A stretch of 23,511 nucleotides of DNA, taken from positions 1 through 23,511 of IMG/VR virus record IMGVR_UViG_3300020159_000664; one strand, 5' to 3'. The translations under genes and the position numbers were made by a program. A model generated the notes under the pieces. The model made no database searches. It saw only the letters and a program-made list of their open reading frames with translations, and had not been told where the DNA came from. Origin of the DNA: a virus. Shown piece after piece: positions 6,531-13,007 of this stretch. Every line of letters starts with the position of its first letter. Positions within the stretch are counted from its first letter, which is position 1.

Positions 6531-7543
6531 GAGCATTTGAGTTTATAGTAGAAGGTGGCTGGGACACAACCTTAACACAAGGTACTGTTCTAAAGCCTGC
6601 TGCTGTGGCTCGAGCATTAGAAGTTGTTGACAAGTTTGTTGTTGACTTTAACGATTATTTGAAGGCCAAAGGAATAGGACCAGTACAACGTGGCAAGCCT
6701 ACTGGTAGCAGTGCTTACCATGAGCGAGATCAAGAAGAAGATCCAGACAAAGTCTACGGCGACGTTGACCTACAGATGATTGCTCCGCCTGTAGAAGGCA
6801 AGAGCTACGGACAATTCTCAGCATATTGGAATACGCTAGCAGATGAATTTGTCAAAACAGGTGCTGCTCCTTATGTAGACAATACTGAAAGCAAGCCTGG
6901 TCATCCTATTGTAAACATAGGTGACAGTGACTATGTACAAATTGACTTTATGTGGCATGAGCCAAAGATGGCCGACTGGGGTGCTACTCGTGTAACACCA
7001 GAGCGTGGAGTTAAAGGATTGTTATCTGGCAACATGTACTCGGTTACTGGTGAGATAATGGATCTAAGTATCCAACATGCTGGTGTACAATTAAAAGTTG
7101 TTGACAATCAACGTGTGTCCTTTAGCAAACAAAAAGACACAACAACAGTAACCGTTACTACAAACCCTAAGACTTGGATCTATGATATCTTTAAATATCA
7201 AGCAGAACAGATGGGAGTAAATAATCCCGTAGTTGATCCGTTACTAAAGGCCAACCCGGGTACTGACATCGCTGATGTTAAGATCAGTGTAATGGCCAAC
7301 GGTATTAAAGGTTTGGCCAAGAGCTTTGAAGCTAATAAGATGTTAGGGCAAGGTGACCTTGCTAAGTTTTCATCGGCTGATGAATTCCTAGCACAGTGGA
7401 TGAATCGTTACGAAGAAAAAGCAATAATTGATGTCAACGCTAAGAAGCGTGACAAAGCAGAAACACCAGAAGCCAAGGCTCGTGCTGAAAGCGATAGAAA
7501 GAAAGTCTTACAGGGTCTTGAAATGGTTAAAGGATTATTTTAA
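6527..7543 (+). CDS. Nucleotidyltransferase-fold protein 2, head-targeting-like N-terminus
   Basis: A 338-aa protein with a second, more complete nucleotidyltransferase active site: Gly60-Ser61-Ser62 in KPTGSSAY, Asp79-x-Asp81 in YGDVDLQM, and Asp140 in VQIDFMWHEP. An insert rich in Asp/Glu (HERDQEEDPDK) sits between the first two motifs. The C-terminal half is helical with a Lys/Glu-rich end (VNAKKRDKAETPEAKARAES). The N-terminus MRAFEFIVE-G closely parallels the T4 internal-protein capsid-targeting sequence (MKTYQEFIAE) and ends in Ile-Val-Glu. The gene after it starts with nearly the same leader. Substrate unknown; the ligase-like protein downstream suggests nucleic-acid end processing. 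Confidence 0.82.
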   Translation: MRAFEFIVEGGWDTTLTQGTVLKPAAVARALEVVDKFVVDFNDYLKAKGIGPVQRGKPTGSSAYHERDQEEDPDKVYGDVDLQMIAPPVEGKSYGQFSAYWNTLADEFVKTGAAPYVDNTESKPGHPIVNIGDSDYVQIDFMWHEPKMADWGATRVTPERGVKGLLSGNMYSVTGEIMDLSIQHAGVQLKVVDNQRVSFSKQKDTTTVTVTTNPKTWIYDIFKYQAEQMGVNNPVVDPLLKANPGTDIADVKISVMANGIKGLAKSFEANKMLGQGDLAKFSSADEFLAQWMNRYEEKAIIDVNAKKRDKAETPEAKARAESDRKKVLQGLEMVKGLF

Positions 7544-8664
7544 TGAGAGCGTTTGAATTTTTAACAGAGTCTAAAGTTGGTCGTGAACTTCAACACGCAG
7601 AAGATCTCATTGTGGTGGACGGATCAAAAGGGGCTCTTGAAGCCTTAGACGAACTAGCTGCTATGGCCAAGAATGTTGACGATGTTACTGTTAAATGGGA
7701 TGGCTCTCCAGCGGTGTACTTTGGTCGTAATGAAGCGGGGGCGTTTGTGCTTACTGACATTGCGGGCTTTGGTGCTAAAGGTTATCAAGGAAAAGTTACC
7801 AGTGCTGACGATCTAGAAAACATGTTACTAAGTCGCGGCAAAGAAGTCAATGATTCACGTAGACAGTTTGCCGGTGCTATGAAAGGTTTATGGGATCAAT
7901 TCTCACAAATGATTGAGCCCAACTTCCGCGGCTATATCAAAGGCGATCTATTGTATTATACACAACCGCCAAAAGATCCTAGTGGAGACTATGTGTTTAC
8001 ACCTAACACAGTAACTTACCATATTCCTACTGATTCAACTATTGGTAAAAGAATAGCTCAGAGTACTGCTGGTGTAGCAGTACATCAATACATTGATCTA
8101 AACGGTAATTCAACAGCAGTTAAGCTACCAATGCGTGGCATCAAATCTCAGGGACCTGTGATGATCCAAGGTCCAGTAACTGTAAACGTATTGCCCAGCA
8201 TAGACGAAAATAAACTAAAATCTGTAAGACAGTATGTAACTAGTCGTGCTGGTGAAATTGATAAGTTACTAGATGACAATCAACTAGCCGCAGACAAGAT
8301 GGGCGACTTTAAAAATGTGCTTTACCGGTTTGTTAACGAACAAACAGACACAGGCAGTTTTACTGGTTTGAACAAACGTTTTCAAAGTTGGTTAAGTTCT
8401 GATCCTAAAGTTAGTGCTCCAAAGAAAGCAAAGATAGACGGATACATCAAAGCACATGCTGGTGCGTTTGAAGCATTGTTTACGGTCATCGAACAGATCA
8501 TGGCCATCAAGGATGACATTATCGATCAACTAGATCAACAGGCAGAAGTTAGATCTAGCATCGCCGGCAAGCGTGGTGGTGAGGGCTATGTTAAAGGATC
8601 TAGCAAGATCAAACTAGTACCTAGACTACACTTTACAGCAGCAAATCGAGCCAAAACTCGCTGA
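7543..8664 (+). CDS. Ligase-like covalent nucleotidyltransferase (possibly DUF6267-type), head-targeting-like N-terminus
   Basis: A 373-aa protein. VKWDGSPAVYFGRN contains the K-x-D-G of motif I of ATP-dependent DNA/RNA ligases and capping enzymes (Lys51 would be adenylated); GYIKGDLLY (130-138) sits where motif III/IIIa is expected; GGEGYVKG (345-352) and KIKLVPR (355-361) look like motifs IV and V. About 200 residues, mostly helical, separate motifs III and IV, more than in ordinary ligases. I believe the family is known in marine phages as an unassigned DUF. The leader MRAFEFLTE-S is almost identical to that of the preceding gene and ends in Leu-Thr-Glu. The ATG overlaps the previous TAA by one base. 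Likely substrate is nucleic acid ends, but unproven. Confidence 0.78.
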   Translation: MRAFEFLTESKVGRELQHAEDLIVVDGSKGALEALDELAAMAKNVDDVTVKWDGSPAVYFGRNEAGAFVLTDIAGFGAKGYQGKVTSADDLENMLLSRGKEVNDSRRQFAGAMKGLWDQFSQMIEPNFRGYIKGDLLYYTQPPKDPSGDYVFTPNTVTYHIPTDSTIGKRIAQSTAGVAVHQYIDLNGNSTAVKLPMRGIKSQGPVMIQGPVTVNVLPSIDENKLKSVRQYVTSRAGEIDKLLDDNQLAADKMGDFKNVLYRFVNEQTDTGSFTGLNKRFQSWLSSDPKVSAPKKAKIDGYIKAHAGAFEALFTVIEQIMAIKDDIIDQLDQQAEVRSSIAGKRGGEGYVKGSSKIKLVPRLHFTAANRAKTR

Positions 8665-8688
8665 TATCACCCGTTTTCTCTAAACCAA

Positions 8689-8697
8689 TATAAATAC
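8689..8697 (+). promoter_or_regulatory. T4-type late promoter
   Basis: TATAAATAC matches the T4 late promoter consensus TATAAATA exactly, 25 bases after the ligase-like gene and 51 before the next ATG. Transcription should begin around 8702, immediately before or at the hairpin at 8704-8720. Confidence 0.75.
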
Positions 8698-8703
8698 TAT
8701 GCC

Positions 8704-8720
8704 GATCCCGGAGCGGGATC
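8704..8720 (+). promoter_or_regulatory. Hairpin at the 5' end of the late transcript
   Basis: GATCCCG-GAG-CGGGATC is a perfect 7-bp stem with a GAG triloop. It starts about where the late transcript should start, so the mRNA would begin with a hairpin, a known way to protect 5' ends from RNase E. There is no U tract, so it is not a terminator. Confidence 0.6.
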
Positions 8721-8747
8721 ACGATTTAGAGACAAGGAGAAAAAATC

Positions 8748-9104
8748 ATGGCAGACTTAACAGCAACCACAGTAGCAGCAAATTTTAACAAATTTGCAAT
8801 TTCACAATCTGACGCAGGTTCAGAGATCGTAATCAGCGGTTCAAAATCAAATATGACCAACGCTGATCTATTAGCAGTTATTCGTCAACTATCAGTAGCT
8901 GGTGGTGACGGTACAGGTACTGACACTGGCGGCCCAGACGCTTTCACAGTAGCAGCATTTGGTACAGCAGACGGTACAGCATTTGAAAGTGGTGTAACAG
9001 ACGTTGTTTACTTCCGTATTCAAGGTACTGGTGGTACACCAAATCTAACTACAGTTTCTGGCGTAACATTGGCAGCAGTAGCACATTTCAAACCAGCACT
9101 ATAA
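8748..9104 (+). CDS. Small Ala/Thr/Gly-rich probable virion protein
   Basis: A 118-aa protein starting MADLTATTVAANFNKF, with composition typical of an abundant capsid or tail surface protein: Ala, Thr, Gly, Val and Ser-rich, one Met after the start plus no Cys, beta-rich C-terminal half. It is a monocistronic late gene with every mark of strong expression: exact late promoter, 5' hairpin, AAGGAGA ribosome site, and a strong terminator right after it. I recall similarly starting small structural proteins in T4-like cyanophages, but cannot name the part. A head-decoration protein is the leading guess. No signal peptide or membrane segment. Confidence 0.75.
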   Translation: MADLTATTVAANFNKFAISQSDAGSEIVISGSKSNMTNADLLAVIRQLSVAGGDGTGTDTGGPDAFTVAAFGTADGTAFESGVTDVVYFRIQGTGGTPNLTTVSGVTLAAVAHFKPAL

Positions 9105-9132
9105 TTAGTAATTCCTAGGGATGGGAAGTAAG

Positions 9133-9160
9133 GACCGGAATTTATTTCCGGTCTTTTTTT
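9133..9160 (+). terminator. Intrinsic terminator of the small virion protein gene
   Basis: GACCGGAA (9133-9140) pairs perfectly with TTCCGGTC (9146-9153), loop TTTAT, followed by seven T. It lies 28 bases after the stop codon. Confidence 0.9.
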
Positions 9161-9165
9161 ATCTG

Positions 9166-9174
9166 CGTAAATAC
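9166..9174 (+). promoter_or_regulatory. Late-promoter-like motif
   Basis: CGTAAATAC matches seven of nine positions of TATAAATAC. It lies just after the terminator and only ten bases before the ATG at 9184, so a transcript starting here would have a leader of a few bases. Confidence 0.4.
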
Positions 9175-9183
9175 TAGCAGATT

Positions 9184-9579
9184 ATGAACCGATACAAGAT
9201 AACCACACTAGTAGACATTACTCGAAGCAGGCCCTCTAGATACGATCCTGACGAAATTAAACAGGGTCAGCAGAGTAACTTTAATACACTCCTACAAGCA
9301 ATCGGACTAAGAGCTAACATTGCTTCTGATACAGATCCAAAGCGGGATACAGGACGATTACCAGACCCATTTAACGGCAAAGGCACATATTGGGTATATG
9401 AGTTTGAACCTGAACGTGCTGACAGCTTTTTAGACGGTGATAATCCTGTAGGGCATTTAATCAACGACCTACATGGCGTTCCGATCATAGATAGATTAAA
9501 TAATAGCATAGACTTTGATCTTCCGGTATTCAAAACTCTAGGTAATCAAATCAACACGGTAGTTCAGAAATTGGACTAG
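9184..9579 (+). CDS. Conserved T4-like phage protein of unknown function
   Basis: A 131-aa protein beginning MNRYKITTLVDITRSRPSRY. I recall the pattern (YKITTLVDITR, a Q-Q-x-N-F-x-x-LLQ-x-IGLR helix, PFNGKGTYWVYEF, NDLHGVPII, LNN) as a conserved hypothetical of marine and other T4-like phages. It looks like a small alpha/beta protein with a conserved W-V-Y-E-F strand; no catalytic motif is evident. The start has no clear Shine-Dalgarno. It sits between two late genes with their own terminators and promoters. Confidence 0.75.
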   Translation: MNRYKITTLVDITRSRPSRYDPDEIKQGQQSNFNTLLQAIGLRANIASDTDPKRDTGRLPDPFNGKGTYWVYEFEPERADSFLDGDNPVGHLINDLHGVPIIDRLNNSIDFDLPVFKTLGNQINTVVQKLD

Positions 9580-9582
9580 TTG

Positions 9583-9591
9583 GATAAATAT
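9583..9591 (+). promoter_or_regulatory. Late-promoter-like motif
   Basis: GATAAATAT matches seven of nine positions of TATAAATAC. It lies four bases after the stop of the preceding gene and about 100 bases before the ATG at 9690, giving a leader that contains the hairpin at 9646-9658. Confidence 0.5.
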
Positions 9592-9645
9592 ATTACCAAA
9601 GGCATAGTAGTAACCATTAGGCAATTCAGAACACTTAGGCACATG

Positions 9646-9658
9646 GCTCGGAGCGAGC
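9646..9658 (+). promoter_or_regulatory. Leader hairpin sharing a CG-GAG-CG tip
   Basis: GCTCG-GAG-CGAGC forms a 5-bp stem with a GAG triloop, 31 bases before the ATG at 9690. The CGGAGCG tip is identical to that of the hairpin at 8704-8720. The rest of the 110-base gap 9580-9689 holds only the promoter and an AAAAGGAA ribosome site. Confidence 0.4.
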
Positions 9659-9689
9659 ACTTGACTTAACATAAAAGGAATCAGCCATA

Positions 9690-10037
9690 ATGGCCACAAA
9701 AGAAGCTGTCGCACAGTTAGCGGCATTACCCGAGCGGGTAGCAGTAGTTGAGATTAAAGTAGAAGCAATCAACGAAAAACTTTCTGATATCAAAGCTGAT
9801 GTCAAAGAAATGCACGACTGTCTAGATAACACTCGTGATTTACTAGATAAAAAACTGTGTGAAATGTCAGAAGCATCAAACAGTCAACACGCAGAACTTG
9901 CTGCTAAGATTGGCAATTTAGAAAAACTTAAAAACAAATATACAACCTATGCAATGATTGGATTGGCATTTGCCGCAGGCACTGGTTGGCTTAATTCGGT
10001 ACACTTGCCACAAATACTCAAGTTCTTTGGCGTATAA
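9690..10037 (+). CDS. Coiled-coil protein with C-terminal membrane segment
   Basis: A 115-aa protein. Residues 10-82 are a long heptad-like helix (AVVEIKVEAINEKLSDIKADV and onward), and 84-102 (YTTYAMIGLAFAAGTGW) form one membrane segment, leaving a short tail. This layout resembles XhlA-type holin-associated proteins and other small lysis or membrane-anchored phage proteins; a lysis role is possible but not shown. Two cysteines occur in the coil. AAAAGGAA precedes the ATG. It is a single-gene unit bounded by a late motif and the terminator at 10055-10077. Confidence 0.7.
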   Translation: MATKEAVAQLAALPERVAVVEIKVEAINEKLSDIKADVKEMHDCLDNTRDLLDKKLCEMSEASNSQHAELAAKIGNLEKLKNKYTTYAMIGLAFAAGTGWLNSVHLPQILKFFGV

Positions 10038-10054
10038 AATATACGCACTTAAAT

Positions 10055-10077
10055 AAAGGACCATAGGTCCTTTTTTT
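10055..10077 (+). terminator. Intrinsic terminator abutting the next start codon
   Basis: AAAGGACC (10055-10062) pairs with GGTCCTTT (10066-10073), loop ATA, followed by further T to 10077. The ATG of the next gene begins at 10078, directly after the T tract. Its core stem matches the terminator at 4017. Confidence 0.85.
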
Positions 10078-10524
10078 ATGACTAAAAACATACAGCAACG
10101 GCTTGACACAGTCATTGCTCGAGTAAACAAAAAACTAGTTCAAAATGAATTTGTAATTCCGCAAAAAACGGAACGAGGAATTCTTGTTGGTCCTGTGCTG
10201 ATTGAAAGTGCTGGTGCTCTCAAAAATATCTATTATAATGATACGCTTATGTTTGCTGACATATCGCTGAATAAAGTAGCAATTAAAATAGCCAACTTGC
10301 TGGCCATAGATTCTACCAGATATCAACAAAAAATAGACGAACTAGTACATGTAGACAACAAGTTTGGAGCCGCATTATCTGACTATCAGATGTTTAAAGA
10401 TCGCTTGTCTAAAGCCCATAGAGAACAAGACCAGTTTAAAATAGACATGTATCTAGCAAGGCTGGGCTATGCTAAATCATCTGCTGAATATTGGAAAAAA
10501 CAAGCACTTAGTTTGGCTGGATAA
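10078..10524 (+). CDS. Conserved phage protein of unknown function
   Basis: A 148-aa mostly helical protein. The ATG at 10078 follows the terminator T tract without a normal ribosome site; the only purine-rich sequence is within the hairpin, so translation would need read-through or an independent start. The next in-frame ATG is far inside, and the N-terminal part (QRLDTVIARVNKKL) reads as genuine coding sequence. Notable segments: LVGPVLIESAGALKNIYYND, a Lys/Ile-rich strand-helix, and a C-terminal helical pair ending YWKKQALSLAG. No recognised motif. Its neighbours are virion-type genes. Confidence 0.7.
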   Translation: MTKNIQQRLDTVIARVNKKLVQNEFVIPQKTERGILVGPVLIESAGALKNIYYNDTLMFADISLNKVAIKIANLLAIDSTRYQQKIDELVHVDNKFGAALSDYQMFKDRLSKAHREQDQFKIDMYLARLGYAKSSAEYWKKQALSLAG

Positions 10525-10525
10525 G

Positions 10526-10534
10526 TAATAAATA
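10526..10534 (+). promoter_or_regulatory. Late-promoter-like motif
   Basis: TAATAAATA, containing AATAAATA (7 of 8 matches to TATAAATA), lies 25 bases before the ATG at 10559, at the head of the 10559-12245 unit. Confidence 0.5.
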
Positions 10535-10558
10535 TATGATAATCCTGGATGGGCAACT

Positions 10559-11377
10559 ATGAAAACTACAGAAATTTTTAAAAGATCCGATGCTAAAAAG
10601 ATCAATGAAACAATCCAAAAAACATTTGGACAGCGTATTAGTTTTGAAAACTATAATCTAGATCAACTAGAAGACTCACGCAATAGACTAAGAACACAGA
10701 TCTATCAGTTTAAGCAAGCTTCGGGCTTTAACGAAACTTTAGAGAATGTTGATTACTCTCGTGCTCAGTGGATGCTAGATGCTATCAATGCTGAAATCGA
10801 AGAGCGTGGCGAAGTTGCTATGGAAAGCCCAGAAGGAAATCTACCAGAAACCCAAACAGGAGAAGAAATGAGTAATCAAGTTAGAGAAAGTGCTACAGAC
10901 AAAGCCAGTGCTGTAGTCACAGCAAAATCAATGGTTGACAGAGTTGGCCGTTGGATTGAAGATTTGGCACAGATGGAAAACGATCAGCTATTAGAACTAG
11001 GTGATGTTATCCGTGACGAAATGGGTCAAGAACAAGCTAAGGCATTTGTAAGCCAAGTTGCTCCAGCTATTCAGACTGCCCTAGCAACATTGAAAACAAC
11101 ACGCGAAGCACTGAGCTCAGGAGTGCGTGTACTATCCGGTGACGAGCAACCAACAGACATGCTTGGTGCTGAACCAACAGACGACATGGGCGGTGATATG
11201 GGTGATGACATGGGTGCTGCTCCAGCTGCTCCAGACGAAATGAACCTTGGCGATGAAATGCCACCAGAAGATGACTTTGCTGCTGCTGAACCAGCATCTG
11301 GTCCAGACGAAGCCGGCCGTGCTAAACGTGAAAGTATTAATCGCAGCAATCAACTATTAAAAGTTCTAGCAGGATAA
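10559..11377 (+). CDS. Acidic virion/scaffold-like protein
   Basis: A 272-aa protein. Residues 1-85 are helical (MKTTEIFKRSDAKKINE, then LDQLEDSRNRLRTQIYQFKQ), a pattern I recall from marine T4-like phages. Residues 100-190 are helical and Ala/Glu-rich. Residues about 198-255 are a low-complexity acidic tract rich in Asp, Met, Gly, Ala and Pro (DDMGGDMGDDMGAAPAAPDE), followed by a short basic helix ending LLKVLAG. No catalytic motif. Acidic disordered tracts of this kind fit scaffold or virion assembly proteins; the true role is unknown. Ile-Asn-Glu at 15-17 could be a cleavage site. The next gene starts on the last base of this stop (TAATG). Confidence 0.75.
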   Translation: MKTTEIFKRSDAKKINETIQKTFGQRISFENYNLDQLEDSRNRLRTQIYQFKQASGFNETLENVDYSRAQWMLDAINAEIEERGEVAMESPEGNLPETQTGEEMSNQVRESATDKASAVVTAKSMVDRVGRWIEDLAQMENDQLLELGDVIRDEMGQEQAKAFVSQVAPAIQTALATLKTTREALSSGVRVLSGDEQPTDMLGAEPTDDMGGDMGDDMGAAPAAPDEMNLGDEMPPEDDFAAAEPASGPDEAGRAKRESINRSNQLLKVLAG

Positions 11378-11868
11378 TGCGATTAACCGAGTTTACTTCT
11401 AAAGAAGAACAAGAAAAGCTGGACGAGATTCTTCCAGCTCTTGCTGCTGCTGGCGGTATGCTAGCTCGCGGTGCTGCCGCTGCTGGTGGTGCTGTTGTTC
11501 GTGGCGCCGGTGCTGCTGCTTCAGCTATTGGTCGCGGTGCCACTGCTGTAGGACAAGGCATAGCTAGTGCTGCTCCTAAAGTAGGACAAGCAGTAGTTAG
11601 AGGTGCTTCCGCAGTAGGTAACGCAGCATTAAAAGGTGCTGGTGCTACAGCTCGTGGTGTTGGCAATCTAGCAGGACAGGCCGTTGGTGGTGCTGTTAGT
11701 GGATTCGGTAAGGCTACAAGCGGAACTGATCAAGAGATGACTCCGCAACAACAAAAACAACAACAGCAACAACAACAATTGGCTATAAAAGGTCAACAGG
11801 ACATGGCTAGTAGAATTAAAGAGTTAGAAACTGCTCTTGCTGGCCTAAAACAATCTTCAGGACTATAA
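11377..11868 (+). CDS. Ala/Gly-rich low-complexity protein with poly-Gln tract
   Basis: A 163-aa protein. After a charged start (MRLTEFTSKEEQEKLDEIL), residues 20-115 are built almost only of Ala, Gly, Val, Arg and Ser in a repeating small-x-x-x-small pattern (GAAAAGGAVVRGAGAAASAI, then similar blocks), such as is found in membrane-inserting helices or glycine-zipper proteins. A Gln-rich tract (about 122-134) and a final coiled helix follow. Its basic glycine-zipper character suggests a membrane-active or DNA-associated virion component; this is inference. The MRLTE start resembles the MRxxE leaders of other genes here. Coupled on both sides through TAATG overlaps. Confidence 0.7.
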   Translation: MRLTEFTSKEEQEKLDEILPALAAAGGMLARGAAAAGGAVVRGAGAAASAIGRGATAVGQGIASAAPKVGQAVVRGASAVGNAALKGAGATARGVGNLAGQAVGGAVSGFGKATSGTDQEMTPQQQKQQQQQQQLAIKGQQDMASRIKELETALAGLKQSSGL

Positions 11869-12245
11869 TGAGAATTTTTGAAATTGATGACTCTGCTAAT
11901 CCTGGACACGAATACGCTGTTAGAATTAAATTAGCGTTGAGCAACCTTATTGGCCGCTCGGCTAGCAAAGGGCAAGCAGCCAACTACAATTGGGCCTTTC
12001 TAAACCAATTGCCGGAACTAAAAGGTCTCAAGTTAGATCAATCTTCTTTTGCCAAACTATATGACACATATCCTATGATCAAAGATCTAGTTAAAAACTT
12101 TGAACCAAGCGGTATCAGTCTCAAAGTACCCGGTGTCAGCCAAGAAAAGGAAGATCCAGGCTCTGATCTAGATAAATCTAAAGAGAAGATCAATCAAGCC
12201 GCAGCGTCAGCAGCACCTAAGCAATTGGCAAAATCGGCTATTTGA
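11868..12245 (+). CDS. Small phage protein of unknown function
   Basis: A 125-aa protein starting MRIFEIDDSANPGHEY, the last of the three-gene unit. Residues 15-90 are a helical domain (ALSNLIGRSASKG, NYNWAFLNQLPEL, FAKLYDTYPMIKDLVKNF); the rest is a charged, disordered tail rich in Lys, Ser, Ala and Asp. MRIFE gives Ile-Phe-Glu before Ile6, another possible but weaker leader. No family recognised. Its stop is immediately followed by a sigma70-like promoter for the exonuclease. Confidence 0.7.
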   Translation: MRIFEIDDSANPGHEYAVRIKLALSNLIGRSASKGQAANYNWAFLNQLPELKGLKLDQSSFAKLYDTYPMIKDLVKNFEPSGISLKVPGVSQEKEDPGSDLDKSKEKINQAAASAAPKQLAKSAI

Positions 12246-12269
12246 TTTTTATCAAATACCTGTTATAAT
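12242..12269 (+). promoter_or_regulatory. Sigma70-like promoter, possibly giving a leaderless transcript
   Basis: TTGATT (12242-12247) and a perfect TATAAT (12264-12269) are separated by 16 bases. Transcription should start near 12276, which is the A of the exonuclease ATG. No ribosome site precedes that ATG. Confidence 0.55.
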
Positions 12270-12275
12270 TGCTAA

Positions 12276-12983
12276 ATGAATCTAATTGAAAATATAAACC
12301 CGCCTCCTTTCGTTGAACGATTTCAGTATAAAGCCTGTAAACAAATCAATGATCCAGTAACACGTAAGCGTGTCTACTTAACTCCAGATGGAGAAAGCCT
12401 TCCTTCAGTAACTACTATTCTAAGTGCTACCAAAGATATGACAGCACTCAATGAATGGAAGCGTCGTGTAGGCGAACAAAAAGCTCGTGAGATCACTACA
12501 GAAGCTGCCGGCGTTGGTACAGCCATGCACGCCAACTTAGAAAGATTCTTAGCGGGTCTACAAAGGCAACCAGGCAACGCTCCTGTACACGTTCAAGCTA
12601 ACAAAATGGCTGACGAAATTATCATCAACGGACTCAGCAAGGTTAATGAAGTATGGGCTATGGAGCAGAGCTTGTATTTTCCAGGTTTATATTCAGGCAC
12701 TACAGACCTAGTAGGAGTCTATGACGGCGAGCCGGCTGTGATGGATCATAAACAGACCAACAAACCCAAAAAAGAAGAATGGATTGACGACTATAAAATT
12801 CAGTTGGTTGCGTATATACTAGCACATAATGAAGTTTATAAAACTGACATCCGCAGGGGTGTAGTGTTCATGTGCTCTAGAGCATGTGAATATCAACAGT
12901 TTGATCTGCTACCGCAAGACTTTAACAAGTACCAAGATATGTGGCTTGGCAAGGTAGAAGAATACTACCTAGCTAATAGATAA
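12276..12983 (+). CDS. PD-(D/E)XK exonuclease (Cas4/RecB/MGME1-like)
   Basis: A 235-aa nuclease. The ordered motifs are visible: PSVTTILS near residue 43, GTAMHANLE (Gly81, His85, Glu89), Glu130 before the core, GTTDLVG (Asp144), MDHKQT (Asp157-x-Lys159, the PD-(D/E)XK catalytic pair) and IQLVAY (Gln176, Tyr180). This order is that of the MGME1/Cas4-like single-strand exonucleases common in marine T4-like phages, where they likely process recombination or replication ends. Length is typical. The ATG has no Shine-Dalgarno and coincides with the predicted start of transcription, so it may be translated as a leaderless message. No Fe-S cysteine cluster of true Cas4 is evident. Confidence 0.88.
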   Translation: MNLIENINPPPFVERFQYKACKQINDPVTRKRVYLTPDGESLPSVTTILSATKDMTALNEWKRRVGEQKAREITTEAAGVGTAMHANLERFLAGLQRQPGNAPVHVQANKMADEIIINGLSKVNEVWAMEQSLYFPGLYSGTTDLVGVYDGEPAVMDHKQTNKPKKEEWIDDYKIQLVAYILAHNEVYKTDIRRGVVFMCSRACEYQQFDLLPQDFNKYQDMWLGKVEEYYLANR

Positions 12984-12987
12984 ATAC
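12979..12987 (+). promoter_or_regulatory. Late-promoter-like motif for the tail spike
   Basis: GATAAATAC matches eight of nine positions of TATAAATAC and overlaps the stop codon of the exonuclease. A weak hairpin (CCCT-ATAAC-AGGG, 12987-12999) follows, whose 3' arm holds the AGGGA ribosome site of the tail spike gene. Confidence 0.6.
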
Positions 12988-13007
12988 CCTATAACAGGGA
13001 ATTTAAT

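Noticed and set aside
11067-11666. Minus-strand frames opposite the acidic and Ala/Gly-rich genes
   Set aside because: Their compositions (Pro/Ser/Ala or His/Leu-rich) mirror the biased codons of the sense genes and none has a ribosome site.
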